Of a DNA stretch of 64,000 nt, positions 58,265 to 64,000 are shown piece after piece. This DNA is from Longimycelium tulufanense (GTDB taxonomy: Bacteria > Actinomycetota > Actinomycetes > Mycobacteriales > Pseudonocardiaceae). Position numbers and translations under genes: made by a program. The notes below the pieces were generated by a model that was given only the letters and a program-made list of their open reading frames with translations, did not search any database and was not told the DNA's origin. Location: NCBI RefSeq assembly GCF_014645795.1, contig NZ_BMMK01000019.1, positions 1 through 64,000 of the forward strand. Direction: 5' to 3'. Every line of letters begins with the position of its first letter. Position 1 is the first letter of the stretch.

Positions 58265-59095
58265 TCAGCGGCCCAGCAGCGAGCGGGCGTGCTGTGCGAG
58301 TGGCTTCGCAAGATCGGGGAAGTCTCCGCCGTCGATTCTGCGGAGAAGTCGGGCCACGACGTAGAGCTGAGCGATACGCCCGGTTGGTGATGCGAGTACG
58401 TCAGCGAATAGCGTGCGCACCCGCTCGGCAACGTCCGGGATCAGCAGGCTGTAGCAGAGCAGCGTCGCGGCGTCTGTTCCGGCTGGGCCGCGCCCCCACA
58501 GTTCCCAGTCGAGCAGGCCGAATTCGGGGCGCATGAGGTTGGCCCAGTGCAGGTCACCGTGGACGGTGTCCCATCGGTCGACAGCAGGGTCGACCTGGCC
58601 GCCGAATCGTTCCCGGATGCGTTGGGTGACCTTGTCCTGGTCGGCATTGACTCGGTGTGTCGGTGTCGCGGAGATGACGGAGATCGTTCGGTGTAGCTCG
58701 GTCCACCAGTGTTCAGGCAAGGTGATCGAGGTGCGGAGGACGTCGGTGGGTGAGCAGCGGCGTCCGGAAAGGCGGGTCATGATTTCGGCGCGTTGCTGGC
58801 GCCACTCTGCCCATTCGTAGACGTCGAGGACGTAGGGCTTGGATACTCCGGTGATGGCGTTGGCGTCGCGGTTGCCGGTCCAGAAGTCCAGGTGAGTCCA
58901 CTGGGGATCTTCGGAGACCACGCGCAGCCAGTAGGTCCGGTCGTCCCGGCGTGCGGGTGCGCTGATCGAGCGGTCGAGCCAGCCGAAGCGAGGCTTTCCG
59001 GTGATCTTCAGTCCGAAGTGCTGGGCGGCACGCGTGAGGTTGTCGCGCATCCACTCGCGGAAGCGGGCGTCCGCCTCACTCGTCGGCTCGATCAT
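58265..59095 (-). CDS. APH-fold (aminoglycoside phosphotransferase-like) kinase
   Basis: The product has 276 residues. The catalytic loop H-G-D-L-H-W-A-N is at 179-186 and the metal site L-L-D-W-E at 194-198, as in the APH/choline kinase superfamily. The N-terminal lobe is atypical and lacks an obvious G-loop. The substrate is unknown; small molecules or a modified peptide are options. It is the last gene of a leftward operon and overlaps the ATPase gene by 4 bases. Confidence 0.82.
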   Translation of the reverse strand: MIEPTSEADARFREWMRDNLTRAAQHFGLKITGKPRFGWLDRSISAPARRDDRTYWLRVVSEDPQWTHLDFWTGNRDANAITGVSKPYVLDVYEWAEWRQQRAEIMTRLSGRRCSPTDVLRTSITLPEHWWTELHRTISVISATPTHRVNADQDKVTQRIRERFGGQVDPAVDRWDTVHGDLHWANLMRPEFGLLDWELWGRGPAGTDAATLLCYSLLIPDVAERVRTLFADVLASPTGRIAQLYVVARLLRRIDGGDFPDLAKPLAQHARSLLGR

Positions 59096-59847
59096 GGTTG
59101 TTCGCTCTCGCCGTTGACGAAGTGTCGGAGGTAGGCGCGGGGGTTGTTGAGGTAGCGGCGCCAGTGATCGACGAGGTCGAGGTCATCCCAGGTGACGCGG
59201 CGCCATCCGTGCTCGCCAATCTCGATGATGTCGGCATCGGGTGTGGAAGCCAGGATCGGTGAGTGCGTGGCGCATACGACTTGGGCGCCGGACTGCCCGA
59301 GTTGGTGCATCAAGGCCACCAGTCGCAGGCAGGAGTCGAAGGAAAGGGCAGCTTCCGGCTCGTCCATCACGTAGAACCCGGGGTCACGGAACATCGCGGA
59401 GAACACGGTCAGGAAGGACTCGCCGTGGCTCATCTCGCTGGTGTCCTCCTCCCAGTACCCGCGGACACCGCCGAGGTTCTGCGTCATGTCGAACGCGGTT
59501 TCGGCGCGCAGAAAGAACCCGCGTTTCTTTAGCCGTGGACCGGACAGCATCCGGGCGCCCGCGGCGGTGGTCTCCAGCCGAAGCACCTCCCCGAGGGGCG
59601 TCTTGGGCCGGTCATTGCCGTACTTGCGCCCTGCTCGTCCGCCGCGCGCATCCAACCCGAACGCCTCGGCCACGGCTTCCACCACCGTGGACTTGCCCGA
59701 ACCGTTCTCCCCAACCAGAAAGGTGACCGGCCGGTCGAACGTCATGCCCTCCTCGGCGAGCTGCTTCACACATGGCACGGTGAACGGCCACTCGGCACGG
59801 TCCCCGGGTTGCAGCGACTCCGGAATGTAGGCGCGACGGACGAGCAC
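59092..59847 (-). CDS. AAA/ABC-type ATPase (COG3910-like)
   Basis: The product has 251 residues from the GTG at 59,847, with AAGGA overlapping the upstream stop. Walker A is G-E-N-G-S-G-K-S-T (46-54). A signature-like S-H-G-E-S near 139 and Walker B F-Y-V-M-D-E-P-E-A near 158-166 are followed by A-T-H-S-P (switch His). It lacks transmembrane parts. This family is common in actinobacteria, often as a stand-alone predicted ATPase. It is coupled to the radical SAM gene (9-base gap) and the kinase. Confidence 0.85.
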   Translation of the reverse strand: MLVRRAYIPESLQPGDRAEWPFTVPCVKQLAEEGMTFDRPVTFLVGENGSGKSTVVEAVAEAFGLDARGGRAGRKYGNDRPKTPLGEVLRLETTAAGARMLSGPRLKKRGFFLRAETAFDMTQNLGGVRGYWEEDTSEMSHGESFLTVFSAMFRDPGFYVMDEPEAALSFDSCLRLVALMHQLGQSGAQVVCATHSPILASTPDADIIEIGEHGWRRVTWDDLDLVDHWRRYLNNPRAYLRHFVNGESEQP

Positions 59848-59856
59848 TAGTAATCC

Positions 59857-60786
59857 TTAGTAGTTGGGGGCGCAGTTGCCGGTGGGCCGACAGTTGTTCG
59901 CCGGCGCACAGGACGGGCTACAGGATGGCGAGCACGACGGGTCACACATCGTCGACGGGCAGCACCCCGGGTTACACCGGGCGTAGACCGGCTGGGCCCC
60001 GAGCTGCTGCTGCGCCGCAGCCATCGCCGGACCGGTGATGATCTCGGCAAGCGTTCGATCCCGGACGTTGCCAACCGGCATCCAGCGGGAGAAGACGCAC
60101 GGCCACACGTCCCCCGTGGGTGACACCGCGACCTTGCCCCGGGCGCACTCCCCGCACAGCTGGGACAGGTCGGGGTACCGGTCACGCACGCCGCGTCCGA
60201 CCTGGCGCAGCCGATCGACACCGATCTCGGTCACACCCAGCACGGTCAGCTCGGCGCGTGCCTGCTCGACGCGCTGCCCGTCCTGCACATCGATCAGACC
60301 CACACGCAGTGGAATGGACCGGCGCAGCGCCTCGGCGATGTTGGCCGTGGTCCGGGCGTGACTCCCTCGCCCCTGGGTGATGGCCTCGTGCTGGTCGGAG
60401 CGGTCGCTGTAGTAGCTCGTGGCCAGCCGCACCCCCGGCCGAGAGAAGACGTCCCAGAGCTGCGCAGACACGTGGACGAGGTTACTGAACACCTCGACGG
60501 TCAACCCGCGGTCAAGAGCCCGGCTCACCATGTCGGGCAAGCCCCGGTGCAGAGTCGGCTCACCACCGATGAACTGCACCATCCGCGTTCCCAAGCTCGC
60601 GGCCTGATCGATCACGCTCTCCCAGTCTTGCGAGGTCATCGTGCCGTGTGTGCCGCCCGGACCCGACTCGGCGTAGCAGTGACTGCACCGCAACTGACAC
60701 TTCCCGGTGATCTCTAACCACACGAACGACAGGTCGTTCACGGGTACCTCCATGATCGCGACTGCACTGGTGAACTTGTCGAACAA
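59857..60786 (-). CDS. Radical SAM/SPASM-like protein with cysteine-rich C-terminal tail
   Basis: The product has 309 residues from the TTG at 60,786 (GGGGG upstream); an ATG at 60,753 is the alternative. The radical SAM cluster motif C-Q-L-R-C-S-H-C is at Cys30, Cys34, Cys37, with F-I-G-G-E-P-T near 73. A SPASM-like cluster region has C-G-E-C and W-P-C-V-F-S-R-W. The last 40 residues contain nine Cys in a C-x-P-S repeat (three in a row). It is the first gene of the operon with an ATPase and an APH-fold kinase. The Cys-rich tail may bind extra clusters or be a fused substrate. Confidence 0.88.
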   Translation of the reverse strand: MFDKFTSAVAIMEVPVNDLSFVWLEITGKCQLRCSHCYAESGPGGTHGTMTSQDWESVIDQAASLGTRMVQFIGGEPTLHRGLPDMVSRALDRGLTVEVFSNLVHVSAQLWDVFSRPGVRLATSYYSDRSDQHEAITQGRGSHARTTANIAEALRRSIPLRVGLIDVQDGQRVEQARAELTVLGVTEIGVDRLRQVGRGVRDRYPDLSQLCGECARGKVAVSPTGDVWPCVFSRWMPVGNVRDRTLAEIITGPAMAAAQQQLGAQPVYARCNPGCCPSTMCDPSCSPSCSPSCAPANNCRPTGNCAPNY

Positions 60787-61126
60787 CTCGGCCCCCGCCT
60801 ATCGCCCACAGGGCGTCAGACGAACGGGCGCAGGGCTCGTCCTGGTGCATCCGGGAGCGAGCGGACCTCCATCGGCATCCCGCGGAGTCGTCGCGTGGTT
60901 CGACGGTGCTCCGGGAGGTGCCGCCCGCTTCCCGGATCAAGGCCCGAACGTTCTCGCGCGAGCGCCCCGTGATGCGGGCCAGCTCGCGGACGGTGACACC
61001 CTCGCGCTCATACATGCGCCGCAGCGTGGCCGCCACGACCGTTCGGTTCGGGCCGACGAGCCTGGTGCCGGGTCCGAGATCCGCGAGGGGATCGCGAGGA
61101 GCGATCTGCTCAAGCCAGGTCTGCAT
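60560..61126 (-). CDS. Small HTH protein (N-terminal part), overlapping the radical SAM gene
   Basis: The ORF encodes 188 residues, of which the first 80 look real: N-R-T-V-V-A-A-T-L-R-R-M-Y-E then V-T-V-R-E-L-A-R-I-T-G-R-S-R-E-N-V is a clear HTH. The rest (from about 80) is low-complexity and runs 227 bases into the radical SAM gene in another frame, so the true end is probably near 60,790-60,880 or the gene is frameshifted. It may regulate the operon. The ATG at 61,126 follows GAGG. Confidence 0.55.
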   Translation of the reverse strand: MQTWLEQIAPRDPLADLGPGTRLVGPNRTVVAATLRRMYEREGVTVRELARITGRSRENVRALIREAGGTSRSTVEPRDDSAGCRWRSARSRMHQDEPCARSSDALWAIGGGRVVRQVHQCSRDHGGTRERPVVRVVRDHREVSVAVQSLLRRVGSGRHTRHDDLARLGERDRSGRELGNADGAVHRW

Positions 61127-61202
61127 ACATCCTCACCGTGTCCAGTTGGTGTGCGGCGGGACCGACGGAGGTCGGGGGCTCGACGTCGGCCCCGCCGCGT
61201 CC

Positions 61203-61258
61203 CCCCGGTCGTCGCCCCCTCTCTGTCGCGCCCACGCCGCGCGACAGAACGACCGGGG
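61203..61258. repeat. Two-tier hairpin in a 189-base gap
   Basis: An outer stem CCCCGGTCGT (61,203-61,212)/ACGACCGGGG (61,249-61,258) encloses a 9-base bulge and an inner stem TCTGTCGCGC (61,222-61,231)/GCGCGACAGA (61,239-61,248) with a 7-base loop. Both stems are perfect 10-mers. It lies between the leftward zinc-binding gene and the HTH gene and may be a terminator or a structured leader. Confidence 0.7.
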
Positions 61259-61315
61259 AGGGCAACCCGCCCGTTTCCCCCTCGACAACGCGCCGAGGCA
61301 CGGGCGGGATGGGGG

Positions 61316-61537
61316 TCACGTCGGCGTCCGCGCCTCGAAGAGGCGCACGCACTTCTTGCAGAGTTGGACGTCGTCGTAGGGAATGCGCAGCTCGGCAAGC
61401 GGCCAGAACAGGCGGCCTCGGCACAGCGGGCGCACCATCTCCCCGTCACGCTGCCCGCGGTGGGTGTCGCCGTCGGCCAGCGAGGCGACAAACCAGGAGT
61501 CCACGACCACCGCGCCGCCTCGGTCAGTGCCCGCCAT
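61316..61537 (-). CDS. Small zinc-binding-like protein
   Basis: The product has 73 residues from the ATG at 61,537. It has R-P-L-C-R-G-R and L-C-K-K-C-V near residues 39-64, a three-Cys pattern of small proteins encoded with regulators in actinobacterial mobile regions. It overlaps the upstream gene by 14 bases. Function unknown. Confidence 0.65.
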   Translation of the reverse strand: MAGTDRGGAVVVDSWFVASLADGDTHRGQRDGEMVRPLCRGRLFWPLAELRIPYDDVQLCKKCVRLFEARTPT

Positions 61538-61898
61538 CGGTCACCACCGGGGCCGTAAGACCGCACGGGCCGACCACCTCGACAGCGATCAAGTCACAGT
61601 CACGGGCACGGGCGACCAGGCGCCCGCCCGCCGGCGCGCGAGCGGCGACCACCACCTCGCAGCAGTTACCGACGAGTTGGATCGCCACCACCACCCACGG
61701 CAGTGCCGCCGTGTCCAGACGCCGCACCGTCTCGCCGACGCGCCAGCGGGACGCCACGCAGAACACCGACCGCGGCAACCACATCGGCGCCAGATCCCCG
61801 TCCAGCTCGACCGGATACCGCTCCCCCTCCGGAGGGCCGACAATCCGCCCCGGCCGCTGCTGACCGCCCATCCGGGCGATGATCGGCGTGTGTCGCAC
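61524..61898 (-). CDS. Hypothetical protein of the leftward regulator-type operon
   Basis: The product has 124 residues from the GTG at 61,898, which overlaps the preceding stop (TAGTG); the longer open frame to 61,985 is not supported. It is beta-rich with R-Y-P-V-E-L-D-G-D, V-F-C-V-A-S-R-W and V-V-A-A-R-A-P-A-G-G-R-L-V-A-R-A. No membrane segment. No family is recognised. Confidence 0.6.
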   Translation of the reverse strand: MRHTPIIARMGGQQRPGRIVGPPEGERYPVELDGDLAPMWLPRSVFCVASRWRVGETVRRLDTAALPWVVVAIQLVGNCCEVVVAARAPAGGRLVARARDCDLIAVEVVGPCGLTAPVVTDGGH

Positions 61899-62299
61899 TA
61901 GGCCGCACACTTCGCATGCCTCCCCCGGTATCCCTCGACCTCGATCACCACGCCCGGACGCCACCGGACACGCGAGCGCCACCAATCCGCATAAGGCTCG
62001 TCATCGGGGTTGATAACCACTGTCGGTGCCTCACGCAGCCACCCCTCAACCGCGACTTGCGTGAGCCGGCGACTGCGGGTAAGCGCCTGCTCGATCACCT
62101 CGGCGTGCAAGTTTTCAACCCGCTCCCGCTGCCGAATCTTCAGCAGCAGCGCCACCGCGACCGCAACGGCCACGACCGCCATCAATCCGATGATGCTTCG
62201 CGCCCATTCGGCGCCCGTGACCGTCTGTAAGTCGCAGCGTCCACCGTCTGCCCCAACAGCCAGATCACGCCAACAGCCACGGTTAGCGACTCGGTCCAC
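61898..62299 (-). CDS. Small membrane protein of the leftward operon
   Basis: The product has 133 residues from the GTG at 62,299, with GGGGAGGG upstream. One transmembrane segment lies near 33-55 (I-I-G-L-M-A-V-V-A-V-A-V-A-V-A-L-L-L), followed by a basic cytoplasmic part with W-W-R-S-R-V-R-W. It is the first gene of the leftward set that starts divergent from the XRE-TPR gene. Function unknown. Confidence 0.65.
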   Translation of the reverse strand: MDRVANRGCWRDLAVGADGGRCDLQTVTGAEWARSIIGLMAVVAVAVAVALLLKIRQRERVENLHAEVIEQALTRSRRLTQVAVEGWLREAPTVVINPDDEPYADWWRSRVRWRPGVVIEVEGYRGRHAKCAA

Positions 62300-62375
62300 A
62301 CCTCAGCCCTCCCCAGTCACAGCACGCTCTGTGATCAAGAGCGGACGTGACGTTAGGGTGACCAAGGTCGAAAAA

Positions 62376-62392
62376 GTTTCCTCTCAGGAAAC
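62376..62392. promoter_or_regulatory. 17-base inverted repeat upstream of the XRE-TPR gene
   Basis: GTTTCCT (62,376-62,382) and AGGAAAC (62,386-62,392) form a perfect inverted repeat with a 3-base spacer in the 135-base region between the divergent genes at 62,299 and 62,435. It is a good candidate operator for the XRE-TPR protein. Confidence 0.6.
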
Positions 62393-62434
62393 CTAACTCT
62401 GGTGTACCCGATCGGACGCACGTACCGTCAGACC

Positions 62435-63640
62435 ATGACCACTGGCGAGGCACCCGAGATCGGCACCGCCATCCGGCGTATGCGCCGCTGGCGCGGCATG
62501 ACGCTCGACGCGCTTGCTGGCCTTAGCGGTCTGAGCAAGGGCTATCTCTCTCGGATCGAGAACGGGCGGCAAGCAGTAGAACGCCGCTCCACCCTGATCA
62601 AGATCGCGAACGGCCTCCGGTGCAGCGTCGCTGACCTCACGGGTGGGTTCGTGCCGACAGACCAATCCGACAGCGAGGTGCACGCGGCCATCCCAGACAT
62701 TCAGTTTGCCCTGGTCACCACCAGCCTTGACCACACCCGATCCGCTCCACAACGCTCGCTAGCGGAGCTGAAGGCCGAGACTGCGCGAGTCGCTGACGCA
62801 CGACAAGCGTGCGAATACACAGAGGTAGGGCGAGCACTACCACCCCTGCTAACTGATCTTCACGCGACCGCGGTGAAGGGCAAGGGGGACGACCGGCACG
62901 AGGCACTCCGGTGTCTCGTCCTGGCGTGTCAGGTCACCACCCTTTTGGTGCGCAACCTCGGGAATCACCTACTAGCTTGGAACGCTGCCCAGCGGGGATG
63001 CCAAGCTGCCGACAAGCTCGGCGATCCCGTATGGATCGCCGTTGCGGCGTTCGCCTACACGCAAGCCCTTATCTCTCTCGGCGCCTATGACGAGGCACAC
63101 GAGCACGCACGGCAAGCGTTCCAAAACCTGCGTACGGACGACGACAAGAGTATCCAAGTCTACGGAACCTCGATCCTGACAGCAGGATTTTGTGCAGTAA
63201 CCGCCGAGTCCGGGCAGGCTGACGACGAGATCGACGAGGCTCGGGCACTCGCCGCACGGGTCGAGCACCCCAATGCCTTCTGGCTAGGGTTCAGTCGTGC
63301 CAACGTCGATCTCTGGCAGATCTCGATCGCTCTTGAAGCAGACGACCCGGTGCTAGCCGCGGAGGTCGCGGAGCGGCTCGCCCCCGAGGAAATCCCTCTG
63401 CGGTCACGCCGGGCGGCATTCCACATCGACCATGCTCGTGCGCTTGCTGGGCTTCGGCGTCCGGATCGCGAAGTGGTTGACCTTCTACGCCGTGCCGAGC
63501 AGCTTGCGCCCCTTCGCACCAGGAACAATCTCTTCGCCCGAAGCATGGTGACCGAAATGGTGGAACGCTCCCGTCGCGACTCAGGCGGAAGGGAGCTGCT
63601 GGGGCTGGCCGAACGGATGGGCTTGTTCCGTTCCGTCTGA
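62435..63640 (+). CDS. XRE-family regulator with TPR-like C-terminal domain
   Basis: The product has 401 residues from the ATG at 62,435; a GTG at 62,402 is an alternative. The HTH covers about 15-60: M-T-L-D-A-L-A-G-L-S-G-L-S-K-G-Y-L-S-R-I then R-Q-A-V-E-R-R. From residue 100 on, Ala-rich helix pairs of about 35-40 residues are TPR-like, as in actinobacterial XRE regulators that may sense peptides or proteins. It is divergent from the small-gene operon. Confidence 0.85.
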   Translation: MTTGEAPEIGTAIRRMRRWRGMTLDALAGLSGLSKGYLSRIENGRQAVERRSTLIKIANGLRCSVADLTGGFVPTDQSDSEVHAAIPDIQFALVTTSLDHTRSAPQRSLAELKAETARVADARQACEYTEVGRALPPLLTDLHATAVKGKGDDRHEALRCLVLACQVTTLLVRNLGNHLLAWNAAQRGCQAADKLGDPVWIAVAAFAYTQALISLGAYDEAHEHARQAFQNLRTDDDKSIQVYGTSILTAGFCAVTAESGQADDEIDEARALAARVEHPNAFWLGFSRANVDLWQISIALEADDPVLAAEVAERLAPEEIPLRSRRAAFHIDHARALAGLRRPDREVVDLLRRAEQLAPLRTRNNLFARSMVTEMVERSRRDSGGRELLGLAERMGLFRSV

Positions 63641-63653
63641 TCATTTCAGGCAG

Positions 63654-63690
63654 CAGCGCCCCGATGGGTCCGGAACCCACCGGGGCGCTG
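63654..63690 (+). terminator. Hairpin terminator after the XRE-TPR gene
   Basis: CAGCGCCCCG (63,654-63,663) pairs with CGGGGCGCTG (63,681-63,690); inside, TGGGT (63,665-63,669) pairs with ACCCA (63,675-63,679). One mismatch separates the stems. It starts 14 bases after the stop. Confidence 0.8.
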
Positions 63691-63744
63691 TGCTATTAGT
63701 CGTCGCGCCGCGGGCTTGCCCTTGTGTTCATCCGCGCGCGTATG

Positions 63745-63782
63745 CGAACGCCCTCCCAGCCATCCCGGTGGGAGGGCGTTCG
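63745..63782. terminator. 14-bp hairpin between convergent genes
   Basis: CGAACGCCCTCCCA (63,745-63,758) pairs perfectly with TGGGAGGGCGTTCG (63,769-63,782) around a 10-base loop. It lies just after the stop of the leftward partial gene and probably terminates it. Confidence 0.82.
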
Positions 63783-63792
63783 TGTTCATGGC

Positions 63793-64000
63793 CTACTTGG
63801 TGACGTTGCGCCGCGCCGTCTCGTATTCCTTGGCTTGGTCCGGTGGGAGCACGCGGGAAACGCGGACCAGCACCGGCCCGGCGACGTAGTCGTACTCGCC
63901 AGCAGCAGGCATGTTCTTCGCGATGTTCTGGATGTAATCAGCGCGCTTCTTCGCGCTCTCCGCGTCGGCGAACACCTCGACGGACCCGCCACGCTCGACG
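63793..64000 (-). CDS. Partial CDS (C-terminal part), mobile-element-associated protein
   Basis: The gene enters from the right edge, so its start is not seen; 68 C-terminal residues are visible. V-E-V-F-A-D-A-E-S-A, K-R-A-D-Y-I-Q-N, G-P-V-L-V-R-V-S and L-P-P-D-Q-A-K-E-Y form a pattern I recall from lipoprotein-like hypothetical proteins in actinophages and actinobacterial islands. Function unknown. Confidence 0.6.
   Translation of the reverse strand, partial: VERGGSVEVFADAESAKKRADYIQNIAKNMPAAGEYDYVAGPVLVRVSRVLPPDQAKEYETARRNVTK

Larger units (their letters stand above)
26270..64000. mobile_element. Prophage B: siphovirus-type prophage inserted in tadA; right end not seen
   Basis: The element starts at the tadA junction with a serine integrase, has a complete immunity, recombination, replication, packaging, head, tail and lysis gene set, and its late operon ends with a terminator at 58,182-58,215. 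The N-terminal half of tadA, expected at the right end on the leftward strand, is not found before 64,000. The 58.2-64.0 kb segment is either the accessory end of this prophage or a second element beside or inside it. Confidence 0.85.

Noticed and set aside
58265-59095. Calling the APH-fold gene an aminoglycoside resistance gene
   Set aside because: Only the general catalytic motifs are present; the N-lobe and context do not support a drug substrate.
1-64000. CRISPR array or rRNA genes
   Set aside because: No regularly spaced direct repeats and no rRNA-like sequence were seen.

Overview
The window is high-GC actinobacterial DNA, probably from the order Pseudonocardiales: GTG starts are frequent, the phage genes are of actinophage type, a Tad/Flp pilus locus with a DUF4244 gene is present, and the gene at the left edge looks like menB. 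The genus cannot be fixed from the sequence. Most of the window is two unrelated siphovirus-type prophages, called A and B here. They sit back to back with about 2.4 kb of host tad genes between them.

Prophage A (window start or about 76 to about 23,785) carries HNH endonuclease, small terminase, a thioredoxin-like protein, a secreted protein, GH25-LysM endolysin, tRNA-Trp, large terminase, portal, MuF-like protein, scaffold, capsid, head-tail connectors, tail tube, frameshifted tail chaperones, tape measure, tail tip genes and holin. A leftward accessory gene, two secreted beta/gamma-crystallin-like proteins and a leftward large serine integrase follow. No repressor or replication genes are visible. 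They may lie left of the window, as expected when the end of the packaged genome falls near position 100-400, or they may be deleted.

Host island (about 23,785-26,272, all leftward): the start of a DUF4244 pilin-like gene, cut by prophage A; a tadC-like gene; a small coupled ORF; a tadB-like gene; and the 3' part of the tadA/cpaF ATPase gene, cut by prophage B inside its P-loop codons. Both phages therefore interrupt the same pilus-assembly locus.

Prophage B (about 26,270 to at least 58,222) reads rightward: serine integrase; a leftward repressor/ImmA pair facing a Cro-like gene across a palindromic operator; YqaJ exonuclease and RecT annealase; replication genes; RusA-like resolvase; WhiB-like regulator; DNA methyltransferase; terminases; portal; minor capsid protein; Rmf/CrpP-like protein; scaffold; capsid; connectors; tail genes including an inserted PP-loop enzyme; tape measure; a 1090-residue tail protein; and a lysis cassette homologous to that of A. 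Two leftward accessory insertions interrupt the rightward late genes.

The right part (58,223-64,000) is a leftward accessory operon (radical SAM protein with a cysteine-rich tail, AAA ATPase, APH-fold kinase), a leftward set of small regulator-type genes, a rightward XRE-TPR regulator and a partial leftward gene. The N-terminal half of tadA is not found here, so the right end of prophage B, or of a further element, lies beyond the window.
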